Notes under the pieces: model-generated | What the model saw: the letters and a program-made list of their open reading frames with translations, nothing else | Databases searched by the model: none | Told to the model about the DNA's origin: nothing | Made by a program: the position numbers and the translations under genes | From: Achromobacter sp. Root83 | GTDB taxonomy: Bacteria > Pseudomonadota > Gammaproteobacteria > Burkholderiales > Burkholderiaceae_B | Length of the DNA stretch: 64,000 nt | Direction: 5' to 3' | Assembly (NCBI RefSeq): GCF_001428845.1 | Contig: NZ_LMIU01000001.1 | Location: 984 to 64,983 of the forward strand | Part shown: in pieces, positions 45,269 to 53,669 of the stretch | Layout of the letters: each line of letters opens with the position of its first letter | Numbering within the stretch: position 1 is the stretch's first letter

Positions 45269-46687
45269 CTATGCGTGAATCCGAGGGTGGTAACCGGAGT
45301 TCGGTGGGCGCGTTGTTCCAAACGCCACTTCTGGCGAGTTGAGGATCGGGACCGCGGTACCACCAGATGATGAAACCACCTGGGCCAACGGATACTCCGC
45401 AGCGCTCACCGCGTCATAGCCGAGGCTGATTCGGCCGTCTGAACCCGTGATGGATGACGCAGCCGTGCGATCAGAGACAAAGCCGACGCCAGGCCCGGTA
45501 TCGAAACTGTGAACGCTGCCGGCCTGCTTGCTGCCGAGCGCCCTTGCATTTGCAGTATCAGCGTCAGTCCCAGTAAAGCGACGGAACATGTTGCGAAGAT
45601 CCGGCACCCGAAACTGATTCGAGTCCACATCCACGAAGTAATGCGCACCGACGTTCGCCGTCCAGATTGCCTGCGTGACGACCAGGCCATTTTCCTGCGC
45701 GTAACCCCACAGCCGTGAATAGGCAACCTTATCCAGCAATCCGCCAACCCCGTCCACTTCGCTGACCAAAGGCACGGCCGTATGGCCGTCCATGGGGCGC
45801 CCGCAAAGCGGCGAGCGGTATCCGGTATAGAAGGCGGTGGCCGTCCATACCCAAACCTCGCTGCATTCGGCCACCAGCACGGGACCGATGTCTTCCGCCG
45901 GAAGATCAAGAATCGAGCAAACCTTGGGCGCGCCGATGAGCTTGCGCACCTCTTCGGGCGTCTTCCTGGCATAGCCACCGGCTGCGGTGCCGACCAGAAT
46001 TTCCTTGTCGGCAATCGTCTGCAGTCCTGTCCCGCCGCGTACGACACCCAGGATTCCGGCGGTCGCCTTCGACACGTCCAGGGCCGTTACCTTGATTTCG
46101 ATGTCCACGGTGCCGTCGAAGGCGACGCCTGCGGCGGTGGCGCCGCCGCTGACGGATATCTTTCGTCCCGCTGCCAGTTTGGTAGCCGCGACGGCGGTTC
46201 CATCCTTGTCGAGCTTCTGCAGCAAGCCAGCGTCCACATAGCCGCGTGTCGCGAGAACCACGGCAGGATCAACTTTCAGCGTGAAGTCGTTTGAGCTGGA
46301 AACCTGCAGGACCATGCGGACTACCTGCGTGCGCGCTGATCCTTCGGCGAGCTGGGGCTTGTACGTCGGCGGGCAGTTGGCAACTGCGATCAGGTCGCCA
46401 TCGGCATCACGCAGGCCCAGCTCACGAATCCACCAGCCGCCGACCTGCTCGGGGATAACCTGCTCAATTACCAGCCAGGCCGGATTGCTGGGGTCGACGA
46501 AGGAGCGGTTGATGTGAGCGCGGCGCTTCGGGCCGATGAGCGCGGTCTGCTCTCGGTCCGGCGTGGGAGATACGCCGCCGCCGTCGCCAACTTCCAGCTC
46601 GGTGATGAGCACCGGGACGCCCAGCGCCTTGGCGTTGGCTTCCTTCGCTTCGCCAACTTTGGTCAGAATGCCGAAAAACGTTGTCAT
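45269..46687 (-). CDS. H: Tail fibre protein GpH
   Basis: 472 residues. The N-terminal P2 gpH-type attachment domain (FFGILTKVGEAKEANAKALGVPVLITELEVGDG, with WWIRELGLRDADGDLIAVAN) is followed by a repetitive shaft (about 160-260) and a collar-like tip (MDGHTAVPLVSEV, FRVPDLRNMFRRF), ending HPRIHA. It determines host binding. 4-base overlap with I. Confidence 0.9.
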   Translation of the reverse strand: MTTFFGILTKVGEAKEANAKALGVPVLITELEVGDGGGVSPTPDREQTALIGPKRRAHINRSFVDPSNPAWLVIEQVIPEQVGGWWIRELGLRDADGDLIAVANCPPTYKPQLAEGSARTQVVRMVLQVSSSNDFTLKVDPAVVLATRGYVDAGLLQKLDKDGTAVAATKLAAGRKISVSGGATAAGVAFDGTVDIEIKVTALDVSKATAGILGVVRGGTGLQTIADKEILVGTAAGGYARKTPEEVRKLIGAPKVCSILDLPAEDIGPVLVAECSEVWVWTATAFYTGYRSPLCGRPMDGHTAVPLVSEVDGVGGLLDKVAYSRLWGYAQENGLVVTQAIWTANVGAHYFVDVDSNQFRVPDLRNMFRRFTGTDADTANARALGSKQAGSVHSFDTGPGVGFVSDRTAASSITGSDGRISLGYDAVSAAEYPLAQVVSSSGGTAVPILNSPEVAFGTTRPPNSGYHPRIHA

Positions 46688-47304
46688 GGATACACCGTGA
46701 GAATGTCGATGATGTGCGTGGCCAGGCCGGCGGATATTCCGCCTTGGACTTCCACGGGTTGGGGTTGGTAGGGGTAAACGGTCATCTCGTCGCCGTCATA
46801 GGACGCAATGCCGTAGTTCATGGGTGCGCGGACTTCCACCGCGATGGCCAGACCGGCCATGTGCTGGCTGAGCCGCTTTGTGCAGTCGATCAGCCGGCCC
46901 AGCTCGTAGTACATCTGTTCCGATATCCCGCCATCCAGCACGCCGATGGTGAGACGAAAGGTGCCGCGCACGCCCTCCGGCGCCATCTGGTGCCACTCGG
47001 TCACTTCCAGCAGATACCCCAGCGGCTCCACCACGCGCCGCAGCGCGCCGATGGTGCCCTTGATCTGATGGATGCGGAACGAGTTCACCAGCGCTTTGCG
47101 CTTGGCCGCGACGGACCATGCATCGTCCCATCGGTCAACCGATCGCTCCCAGGCAAGCCAGGGCAGCAGAGCTGCTGGCGCGGTGGCGGCGCGGCGAAGT
47201 GAGCGAACAGGTAACGGGATGGCTTCGATGTCGGCTCCAACCTGGGCAAGCTTGCGCTCGGCAGGGGACGACGCGGGCGGCAGCAGCGTGGGCTTATCGG
47301 CCAT
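46684..47304 (-). CDS. I: Tail protein GpI (baseplate)
   Basis: 206 residues, P2 gpI family: LPPASSPAERKLAQVGADIEAIPLPVRSL, then LPWLAWERSVDRWDDAWSVAAKR. It sits in the baseplate with J and W. One base separates it from J. Confidence 0.93.
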   Translation of the reverse strand: MADKPTLLPPASSPAERKLAQVGADIEAIPLPVRSLRRAATAPAALLPWLAWERSVDRWDDAWSVAAKRKALVNSFRIHQIKGTIGALRRVVEPLGYLLEVTEWHQMAPEGVRGTFRLTIGVLDGGISEQMYYELGRLIDCTKRLSQHMAGLAIAVEVRAPMNYGIASYDGDEMTVYPYQPQPVEVQGGISAGLATHIIDILTVYP

Positions 47305-47305
47305 A

Positions 47306-48223
47306 TCAAGCCTCTACGGCGATGGACAGGTCGATGTCCGCGCACGTGGCCGCCTGAGTGGCTGTCATTACCAAATCGTCCGCCGGCTCCAGAAGGTCCA
47401 AATGGTCCACGCCTTCGACGTGCAGCGAGGCGGTAAGGGCGGAGCGCCACACAGACACGCCTGCGCGCCTGGGGCGGTTGACATAGGCAGCGCAGGCGGC
47501 GCGCGCGGCGTCGAGCGCCACCGTGCGGCCCGGACCTTCGCCCTTCATGTGAAGCACGGCGCGAACGCGGTACGGCAAAATTTGCGACGACTGCACAGTT
47601 ACGCGGTCGCCCATGGGTCGAATGTCTTCATCATTGAGCTTGGCCGCGACCTTGGCCAGCAGCTCGGGCGCCGCTGTGCCATCGCCTTCGCGTGAAAGCA
47701 CGCACACAAGAATGTCGCAGGGATCGGGGCTGGTCGCGGTAGCGTCGGCAACCAGCCCATCGGCGCTCAGTGCGTGGAATACGTAGCCGTCGCGCGGGCC
47801 CGCCGTGGACAGGCCTTCCCAAGCCATCTGTGCTCGCTCGCACAGCTCGTCGTCGCTTTCATACACCGCATCGACAGGTGGCAGGGCATCAGGGTTCGCG
47901 GGCTGAATGACCTGGCGGGATACGCCGTGCTCGGCCGCAATGTGCTCCAGGTCTTTACCGCGCGCGAAGGCCAGCAAGACGGATCGGGCCGCATCGTTGA
48001 CGCGCTGGCGCAGAATTACCTCACGCTCGGCGTTCTCCTGCAGCACGACTACCAGCGGCTCCGATTCCAGGGTGAGCGCCTTGGCTATAGCGTCTTGATC
48101 CTCTTGCGCGAAAAGCGCCAGATAGCGAGCCTTGCGAGTTTCAAGGATTTGCTCGTAGTCGAGCGCTTCCACCACGTCTGGCGCGGGAAGCTGGGAAAGA
48201 TCGATGATGTTGGGGTTTGCCAT
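47306..48223 (-). CDS. J: Baseplate assembly protein GpJ
   Basis: 305 residues of the gpJ/gp6-like wedge family (NIIDLSQLPAPDVVEALDYEQILETRKARYLALF). It builds the baseplate wedge. One base after W. Confidence 0.95.
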   Translation of the reverse strand: MANPNIIDLSQLPAPDVVEALDYEQILETRKARYLALFAQEDQDAIAKALTLESEPLVVVLQENAEREVILRQRVNDAARSVLLAFARGKDLEHIAAEHGVSRQVIQPANPDALPPVDAVYESDDELCERAQMAWEGLSTAGPRDGYVFHALSADGLVADATATSPDPCDILVCVLSREGDGTAAPELLAKVAAKLNDEDIRPMGDRVTVQSSQILPYRVRAVLHMKGEGPGRTVALDAARAACAAYVNRPRRAGVSVWRSALTASLHVEGVDHLDLLEPADDLVMTATQAATCADIDLSIAVEA

Positions 48224-48224
48224 T

Positions 48225-48581
48225 TCAGGCGCTCACTGTGGTGGCGACGGACACGTTTTCAATCCGGTCGCCGGTATCGGCTTCGCCGTGGATGTTCAGC
48301 ACGACGCGCCCAGGCCGGTCGGCGTCCATCTCTACGGACATCGAGCGCACGCGCAAGCGCGGCTCCCACAGCATCAGCGCTGTGGCCGCCGCCGCGTAAA
48401 GCTGCAGGACGGCCGCGCCGTTGGTGGGCGTGTCGATCATGTCGGCCGCCTTCGCGCCGAACGCCCGGCGCCGCACACGCGTGGCTATCGGCGTTTGCAG
48501 AATCTTGCTGACGGACTGCGCCAGGTGCTCGCGGCCGGTGATGCGCAGGCCCGTGGCCGCGTTCATGCCCATGAAGCTCAT
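48225..48581 (-). CDS. W: Baseplate assembly protein GpW (gp25-like)
   Basis: 118 residues with the gp25/lysozyme-like motif GREHLAQSVSKILQTPIATRVRRRAFG. Wedge component, 4-base overlap with V. Confidence 0.94.
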   Translation of the reverse strand: MSFMGMNAATGLRITGREHLAQSVSKILQTPIATRVRRRAFGAKAADMIDTPTNGAAVLQLYAAAATALMLWEPRLRVRSMSVEMDADRPGRVVLNIHGEADTGDRIENVSVATTVSA

Positions 48582-49204
48582 TTCGTCGGTTCCGTAGTGA
48601 GGGCGTCCAGGCCTTGGGTGCGGTGCTTGTGCGTGTGGAGCACGACGCCATTGGAGGAAAGGTTGCCGGATACGTGCGTAATGTCGCCTTGGATGGTTGT
48701 GCCGTTGCCCTTGCCGTTCTTGCCCGCCATGCCCGCCTGATACGTGAATAGGCCTGTCACGGTCACATTGCCGTCAAGGGTGATTTCCGGGCATTTCACG
48801 GTGGCGGACTCGCTGGCCTCAACGAAGGCCGATGTGACCCCCACGGCTGTGAGCTTGCCGGCCTGGTGGTCATATGTGATGCGCGCGCCGTCCGGGTAGT
48901 CGGTGACGTGCTCGGCTTCGCTGTCCGAAGGTGCGGGTATGTCGTCGGAGTTCAGGCCCGCCAGCACCACGCCGCCGGCGGGGTCGCCGTCCGGACACAG
49001 GACAACAACCTGCTCGCCCAGGGTCGGCGGGTTCCACGTGCGTGTACGACCAGCGCGCAGCTCCAACCACGGCAACCAGTTGGTTTGAAGATCTCCGGAC
49101 GCAACGCGGACCTTGGCGGGCCGGGCTTTCAGGTCAACGGCGGACACCGTGCCAATGCGGACCAGGTTGGAGATAAGGCGGAAGAGTTCGGCGGCGTCAT
49201 TCAT
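48578..49204 (-). CDS. V: Baseplate spike protein GpV
   Basis: 208 residues from ATG 49204 (MNDAAELFRLISNLVRIGTV), aligning by eye with the start of P2 gpV. ATG 49240 and 49213 are also in frame. An OB-fold (WLPWLELRAGRTRTWNPPTLGEQVVVL) is followed by the trimeric beta-helix tip that punctures the membrane (repeats near 130-190). First gene of the V-W-J-I-H-G operon. Confidence 0.92.
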   Translation of the reverse strand: MNDAAELFRLISNLVRIGTVSAVDLKARPAKVRVASGDLQTNWLPWLELRAGRTRTWNPPTLGEQVVVLCPDGDPAGGVVLAGLNSDDIPAPSDSEAEHVTDYPDGARITYDHQAGKLTAVGVTSAFVEASESATVKCPEITLDGNVTVTGLFTYQAGMAGKNGKGNGTTIQGDITHVSGNLSSNGVVLHTHKHRTQGLDALTTEPTK

Positions 49205-49229
49205 ACCGGCCATGTTGCCGGGCCGCCCT

Positions 49230-49270
49230 CGCGCGCGCACGGGGCGCGCCTTGTATGTCGGCGTTCTACA
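49230..49270 (-). promoter_or_regulatory. Ogr-type late promoter for the V operon
   Basis: On the minus strand TGTA-N11-TACA (49252-49270) is followed after seven bases by CCCCGTGCGCGCGCG (49230-49244), the same as before FI. It lies at the end of gene S and start of V, the place of P2 promoter PV. Confidence 0.65.
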
Positions 49271-49727
49271 GGCGATGGCCTGCGAGGTGTCGCGCCAGGG
49301 TATCTAGGACCGTTTCGCGCTCCTGCTGCGTGAAGCCCAGCAGCTTGCGGCGCGGGTAGCGCACGGGCTTTTGACCAGGCGCGGGCCGGTCGGTACGTCC
49401 TTCTTGGTGAACGAGCGCTAGGCGGGCGATGGCGCCGGTGTAGCCAACAATGGCCTCGGTATCGGTAGCTTGCACGCGAAGGTAGCGCGCGGTGCGCATC
49501 TTGCTGAACATCCGGCGGCGAATGGCCCCAGCCTTGCCGCGCAAGTTCTTCTTTGCTCGGGGCGCGTATGGCGTGCCGTCCGGGTTCTGCTGCGATGCGA
49601 TTCGCTGGCTTTCGCTGCGGCGAAGCTCGACCGCGACCGCCCGGTTTACGCGGCGGCGCTCTGCGGGCCGCAGTTGCGCCAGCAGGGCCGAAGCCCAAGC
49701 CTGCACGTCGCTGAATTCGTCACTCAT
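49266..49727 (-). CDS. S: Virion morphogenesis protein GpS (tail completion)
   Basis: 153 residues, P2 gpS family (SDVQAWASALLAQLRPAERRRVNRAVAVELRRSESQRIASQQNPDGTPYAPR). Required to finish tails. It overlaps gene R by 8 bases. Confidence 0.93.
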   Translation of the reverse strand: MSDEFSDVQAWASALLAQLRPAERRRVNRAVAVELRRSESQRIASQQNPDGTPYAPRAKKNLRGKAGAIRRRMFSKMRTARYLRVQATDTEAIVGYTGAIARLALVHQEGRTDRPAPGQKPVRYPRRKLLGFTQQERETVLDTLARHLAGHRL

Positions 49728-50223
49728 AAGGATGGGGCCACGCGGGGACGCGGAGTGTGATCGGATCGGCGCCCGGGATGCTGATTACTACCTCTTCCAG
49801 CTCGGTGGGCGTCTCCGGGTCGGTCGGCTCGTCCACATGGTCCGCCGTGAGGCCGCTGCCATCCGGTAACGCGCGCACTACCACACGCTCGGTCAGCGGT
49901 AACTTGATTTCCACGTCAGCCGTGTCGTGATTTAGCAGCTCCACGTCAAAGCTGATGGCATTTTCACGGCGGTCCTTGTTAGCCAGCAACTCGGGCTGTT
50001 TGACCCGAATCCAAGCCAGCAAGGGCAGCATGAGGGCGTCGGTGGGGCCGGCGTAGTCCGTCACCACGATGGTGAGGGTGAAGCGGTATTCGTGAGACAG
50101 GTTGCGCGATGCGGTGCTAAGGATGTTTCCCTGTTCTACGAATACATGCAGGCGGTCCGGGTTCTCGCTGAGGAAGCGGTTGTGTCTGGTCAAGTACTCG
50201 CGCAGTTCATTGGCTTTGCGCAT
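49720..50223 (-). CDS. R: Tail completion protein GpR
   Basis: 167 residues from ATG 50223 (MRKANELREYLTRHNRFLSENPDRLHVFVEQG), P2 gpR family. Its start overlaps the end of the outer spanin gene by 17 bases. The open frame to 50301 is not needed. Confidence 0.92.
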   Translation of the reverse strand: MRKANELREYLTRHNRFLSENPDRLHVFVEQGNILSTASRNLSHEYRFTLTIVVTDYAGPTDALMLPLLAWIRVKQPELLANKDRRENAISFDVELLNHDTADVEIKLPLTERVVVRALPDGSGLTADHVDEPTDPETPTELEEVVISIPGADPITLRVPAWPHPYE

Positions 50224-50479
50224 GGCTGGCCTCGTTCTGGCATTTGATGATGCTGTCCACCTTTGCCGCGCAGATCGCCCAGGCGGCCTCGACTCGGTCA
50301 ATCTGCAGCGCCAGGTCTCCGTCCGTGCGTGGCGCCGCCGCCGGCAGGCTGCACGGCGTCACGGGTGCGCAGGTATTCAGCGTAAGCCGCGGACCCGGTG
50401 AGGGCGGGGCGCTGGCGCAGCCTTGCAACAGGATCAGGCAGCAGAGTATCAGCCCAACTGCGAACTTCCGGATTCTCAT
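50207..50479 (-). CDS. Outer-membrane spanin lipoprotein (Rz1/LysC-like)
   Basis: 90 residues: signal MRIRKFAVGLILCCLILLQGC with lipobox LQGC (Cys 21), then a Pro-rich stretch (ASAPPSPGPRLTLNTCAPVTPC) as in o-spanins. It starts inside the inner spanin gene in another frame and overlaps its last 180 or so bases. Together they fuse inner and outer membranes at lysis. Confidence 0.88.
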   Translation of the reverse strand: MRIRKFAVGLILCCLILLQGCASAPPSPGPRLTLNTCAPVTPCSLPAAAPRTDGDLALQIDRVEAAWAICAAKVDSIIKCQNEASHAQSQ

Positions 50480-50744
50480 TTTTCAGCCTTTCGATGTCGA
50501 ATGTGCGCTGATCCAGCGCGTTGCGAAAATCATCTTGCGTGCGCTCAAGCTGCACCAGGTCCCGGCGCTGGCCGGTCATGCGGTCGGCCAGGGTTGCCAA
50601 GTCGCTGGCCTGATTCTTGATGATTTGCCCGTATGCCTTGATGGCAAGGTCCTGGCTCGCAATCTGGCCGTGTTGCAGCCACAACAGGAACCCCAGCAGC
50701 ATGGAAACCGCATATGGCGCTAGGGTCCGCAGAATCGCGCTCAT
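50298..50744 (-). CDS. Inner-membrane spanin (Rz/LysB-like)
   Basis: 148 residues from ATG 50744: one N-terminal membrane anchor (APYAVSMLLGFLLWL) followed by a coiled coil (about 30-95, LADRMTGQRRDLVQLERTQDDFRNALDQRTFDIERLKNEN). Partner of the nested lipoprotein. It overlaps the endolysin stop by 4 bases. Confidence 0.88.
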   Translation of the reverse strand: MSAILRTLAPYAVSMLLGFLLWLQHGQIASQDLAIKAYGQIIKNQASDLATLADRMTGQRRDLVQLERTQDDFRNALDQRTFDIERLKNENPEVRSWADTLLPDPVARLRQRPALTGSAAYAEYLRTRDAVQPAGGGATHGRRPGAAD

Positions 50745-51547
50745 GCCACCGCCTCCGACTCTTCGCCAGCGAAGCGCGCATAGGCGCGTGCCAGCTTGGT
50801 GTCGTAAAGGTTCTCGGCGTAGGCCGGCCCGTTGTAAAGGCGGGCGAACTGCGCCCACTTCCTCGCCTTCAATGCGCGGTGCAGCGTCGTGTCGGCCAGC
50901 ACAAAGGCGGTGAAGGTTGCCAGCTGGTCGCCTTCGCTGCGGTACTGGGTGGCAACAAAGGACTCGATATCAGCAAAGCCCAGCGCCTTCCAGTGGTAGC
51001 CCATGACCTGGAACGCGCCCCAGCTAGCCGCTTCCTGGGCCGCCGCCGCGTGAATCTGCATGGCGCTGGCCAGGCGGACGTACTCGGCCGCGCCGCCGGC
51101 GTAGCCGCCACGCTGACGGCTGAGAATGGCCGTACGTTCAGCGTAAGCGGCGGGGTCTACGCCGTGCGCGACAAGCTGTTTCCAGAAGACGTGACGCTCG
51201 TACAGGATGACCGGGCGCCCGTCGGCAAGAAAGCCTCGCCCGCGAGATTCCACTTCGTTCACGGCCTTGATGCTTGCCAGCGGCACGCCAAGACGGTCGG
51301 CGGCCGCGATGAGGTCCGATTCGCGCATCAAGCGGGATACGTCGAAGTTTGCGAGCGCGGCGCGGCTCTTTGGGCCATACGCGCCATCCACGACCAGGCC
51401 GGTGGCGCCTTGGAGCGCGGCCACCGCGTCGCGCGTGCCGTTGTCGTAGATCGCGGTGCGTTCCACTGCGTAGCCCGCGCGGCGCAAATCCGCCTGCAGG
51501 TCGGCCACTGCCTGGCCGATGTCGCCCTTGCGCAAGATTTCAGACAT
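50741..51547 (-). CDS. Endolysin with peptidoglycan-binding and N-acetylmuramidase domains
   Basis: 268 residues from ATG 51547: a peptidoglycan-binding helix bundle (about 5-65, GDIGQAVADLQADLRRAGY) and a DUF3380 muramidase domain (about 90-265, with the catalytic-type Glu in NEVESRGRGFL and ILYERHVFW). It is a two-domain enzyme unlike P2 K. It overlaps the holin gene by 8 bases. Confidence 0.9.
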   Translation of the reverse strand: MSEILRKGDIGQAVADLQADLRRAGYAVERTAIYDNGTRDAVAALQGATGLVVDGAYGPKSRAALANFDVSRLMRESDLIAAADRLGVPLASIKAVNEVESRGRGFLADGRPVILYERHVFWKQLVAHGVDPAAYAERTAILSRQRGGYAGGAAEYVRLASAMQIHAAAAQEAASWGAFQVMGYHWKALGFADIESFVATQYRSEGDQLATFTAFVLADTTLHRALKARKWAQFARLYNGPAYAENLYDTKLARAYARFAGEESEAVA

Positions 51548-51839
51548 CGGAATCTCCCCGGGCGAGCGCCGCGATGTTGCCCCGCACGCGCCAGGCGCAA
51601 GCGCACAACAGGCAGGCAATGACCAGCTCCGAAGCGCTGGCGGGCGAGTGCAGCAGCAGGATTTCCACGGCTCGGCAAAAGAGCGCTGCAATCAGCGCGC
51701 TCGCCAGACACGACAAGGCACGGCGATGGCGGGCGCCGTTGGGGCGGTACCAGAGGAACCGGCCAGCCGTCAGCGCGTACAGGACGGCGCAGGCTACGGC
51801 GATGGCTGACAGGGTAGGCGTGGGGTGCAAGTCGGTCAT
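51540..51839 (-). CDS. Holin-like membrane protein
   Basis: 99 residues with three hydrophobic segments (about 10-30, 40-62, 70-86) and a charged C-terminus, the plan of a class I holin. ATG 51839 overlaps the previous stop. It times lysis by making inner-membrane holes. Confidence 0.78.
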   Translation of the reverse strand: MTDLHPTPTLSAIAVACAVLYALTAGRFLWYRPNGARHRRALSCLASALIAALFCRAVEILLLHSPASASELVIACLLCACAWRVRGNIAALARGDSDV

Positions 51840-52198
51840 TTCTTTTCCCCAAATGCGCGAGAAATGGCGGTCAGATCGAAGTCCGGGGCCTTGGCCAGCA
51901 GCTTTAACGCCAGCGGCACGATGACAACCGCGCCAACCAGGGCCGGCAAAAAGGTTTCTTTGGCCAGCTCGCGCGCCACGATCTCGCCGGCGCCGCCGTA
52001 GCCGCACAGGCCCGACACCAGGAAAGAGGCGAAGCGCTTCCAGGCGGTCAAATCTTTCTTGGTGCTTGCCACCAGGGCGGCGCCCATGACCGCGCCAAAG
52101 GCTGCGTTGGCGTCGATCATGGGCAAGATTTGCGACAGGGCCGCGCCTGATACCAGCGTGGTGGCCACGGCGCCCGATACGGTCGATGGTTCGGCCAT
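51836..52198 (-). CDS. Second holin or antiholin-like membrane protein
   Basis: 120 residues with two or three hydrophobic stretches (about 15-45, 60-75, 85-105) and a Gly/Ala-rich core. Position after X matches P2 Y/LysA. Which of the two membrane proteins is holin and which antiholin cannot be told. Confidence 0.75.
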   Translation of the reverse strand: MAEPSTVSGAVATTLVSGAALSQILPMIDANAAFGAVMGAALVASTKKDLTAWKRFASFLVSGLCGYGGAGEIVARELAKETFLPALVGAVVIVPLALKLLAKAPDFDLTAISRAFGEKK

Positions 52199-52202
52199 TG
52201 GT

Positions 52203-52409
52203 TCAATCCCAGAGTTTGACGGCAGGCGCCGCCGATGGTTGAGGGGTGCTGTCCGGCAGCGTCACAACCTGACCATGCGGCAGCACGGCGCCCAGGTCGG
52301 CAAGGCCAGGATTAAGTTCGTAGGTTTGCTCCACCACGTCGCGGGTGGTGCGCAGGTGCCGCCAGCACAGGGCGTCCACGGTGTCGCCTTGGAGCGCGCG
52401 AACTAGCAT
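52203..52409 (-). CDS. X: Tail protein X
   Basis: 68 residues of the P2 gpX/LysM-like family: VRALQGDTVDALCWRHLRTTRDVVEQTYELNPGLADLGAVLPHGQVV. It shares one base with gene L (stop A of TGA, start A). Confidence 0.92.
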   Translation of the reverse strand: MLVRALQGDTVDALCWRHLRTTRDVVEQTYELNPGLADLGAVLPHGQVVTLPDSTPQPSAAPAVKLWD

Positions 52410-52879
52410 CAGATCAGCTCCACCACGGCGCGGGAAGCACCGATCACGTCCGCGATAGCGAAGCGTGCATTGCGGCGGTGATCGTCGGACGCTTCGCTAA
52501 GCGAATCGGCGCGCTTCTGGCCGGCAGCCGTGGTGTCGTAGTCGGTCATGCGCTCGATAAGGTCCGCCTTGGCCAAGCTGTACACGGCGCGCACGTAGGC
52601 GTGCTGCAGGCGCGTTACGCCATCCAGCTGGGCGGCCGGCACATCGGCCAAGCGCGCATATCCGCGTGTCAGCTGGGCGGCCTTCCAGGCGGCCAGGCTG
52701 TTGCCTGCCTCCAGCAGCGCGCCCACCAGGGCGAAGCGTAGGCGTTCGTCGGTGACGGTGCCATCAAGACGCAGCGCCTGGCGGGCGGGGTCCAGCTGGA
52801 TGTCCGGGAAAAAGCCATCGTTGGCAACGGCCTGGGGCGGGACGGTGCGGGTTGCGGGTGCTGGGGCGATGAAGCTCAT
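52409..52879 (-). CDS. L: Head completion protein GpL
   Basis: 156 residues, P2 gpL family (FFPDIQLDPARQALRLDGTVTDERLRFALVGALLEAG). It joins head to tail. A 92-base gap to M contains nothing visible. Confidence 0.92.
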   Translation of the reverse strand: MSFIAPAPATRTVPPQAVANDGFFPDIQLDPARQALRLDGTVTDERLRFALVGALLEAGNSLAAWKAAQLTRGYARLADVPAAQLDGVTRLQHAYVRAVYSLAKADLIERMTDYDTTAAGQKRADSLSEASDDHRRNARFAIADVIGASRAVVELI

Positions 52880-52971
52880 GGCGTTGGCTTTTCAGGTCGG
52901 CGGTGGGCGGGCATCCAGTCGGTCAGGGACCGGCCTTCCGCCCGCGCCGCCGTGCGCTTTGGGGCACTCGG

Positions 52972-53667
52972 TTAGCCGGAACTACCGGCGTTCTTAACTT
53001 TGCGTTCCAGCTGTTCGATGAGCTTCTTGCAGCCCACGCTGCTGTGCAGGTCCACGGCGCGGCGCAGTTGCGCGACGGCAGCGCGCGCCATTTCCAGCAA
53101 CGGTCCGCGCGGCTCGTCGCCCGCCTGCTCGGCCAGCGTCTTGCCGATGGCCAAATGCAACTTGGCGCGGGCTTGGTCCGGCGCGTCCTGGCCATCGACC
53201 AGGCGCGCGACTTCCTGCAGCAGCAGCATGGCCTCGTCATGCTTGAGGACTGCGCCGCCAGCAATCGCGCCGGCCACTTCGTCCAGCAGCAGCGTGGCCG
53301 TGTTGCGTTTGAGGCGCTCAGGCAATGGCAAACCATGGCGCAGCACGTAGTCGGCCAGCTCCAGGCCGCGCGCGAAGGCGCCCACGTCGATATGCCACAC
53401 CATCAACGTGGTCAGCACCTCATCCGGTTGGCCTGCATTGCCACTCAGGACGCCATCGAGATAGTCCTGATACTCCGGGACCAGTTCGCGCTTGAGGCCA
53501 ATCTTGCGTTCCACGGACTTGATATCGTGAAGGCGGCGCCGGTCCTGGGTGAGCTTGGCCATCATCTGACCGAAAATGCCGCCCACCACGGCGGGCGCGG
53601 CGCCATCGGCCGCGCTCGCCTTGGCGGCCAGCGCCCGCGTGCGGTGTCGTTGTGCCGGGCTGGTCAT
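52972..53667 (-). CDS. M: Terminase small subunit (endonuclease) GpM
   Basis: 231 residues, P2 gpM family (TSPAQRHRTRALAAKASA at the start, then VVGGIFGQMMAKLTQDRRRLHDIKS). It cuts cos during packaging. 2 bases after N. Confidence 0.92.
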   Translation of the reverse strand: MTSPAQRHRTRALAAKASAADGAAPAVVGGIFGQMMAKLTQDRRRLHDIKSVERKIGLKRELVPEYQDYLDGVLSGNAGQPDEVLTTLMVWHIDVGAFARGLELADYVLRHGLPLPERLKRNTATLLLDEVAGAIAGGAVLKHDEAMLLLQEVARLVDGQDAPDQARAKLHLAIGKTLAEQAGDEPRGPLLEMARAAVAQLRRAVDLHSSVGCKKLIEQLERKVKNAGSSG

Positions 53668-53669
53668 GG

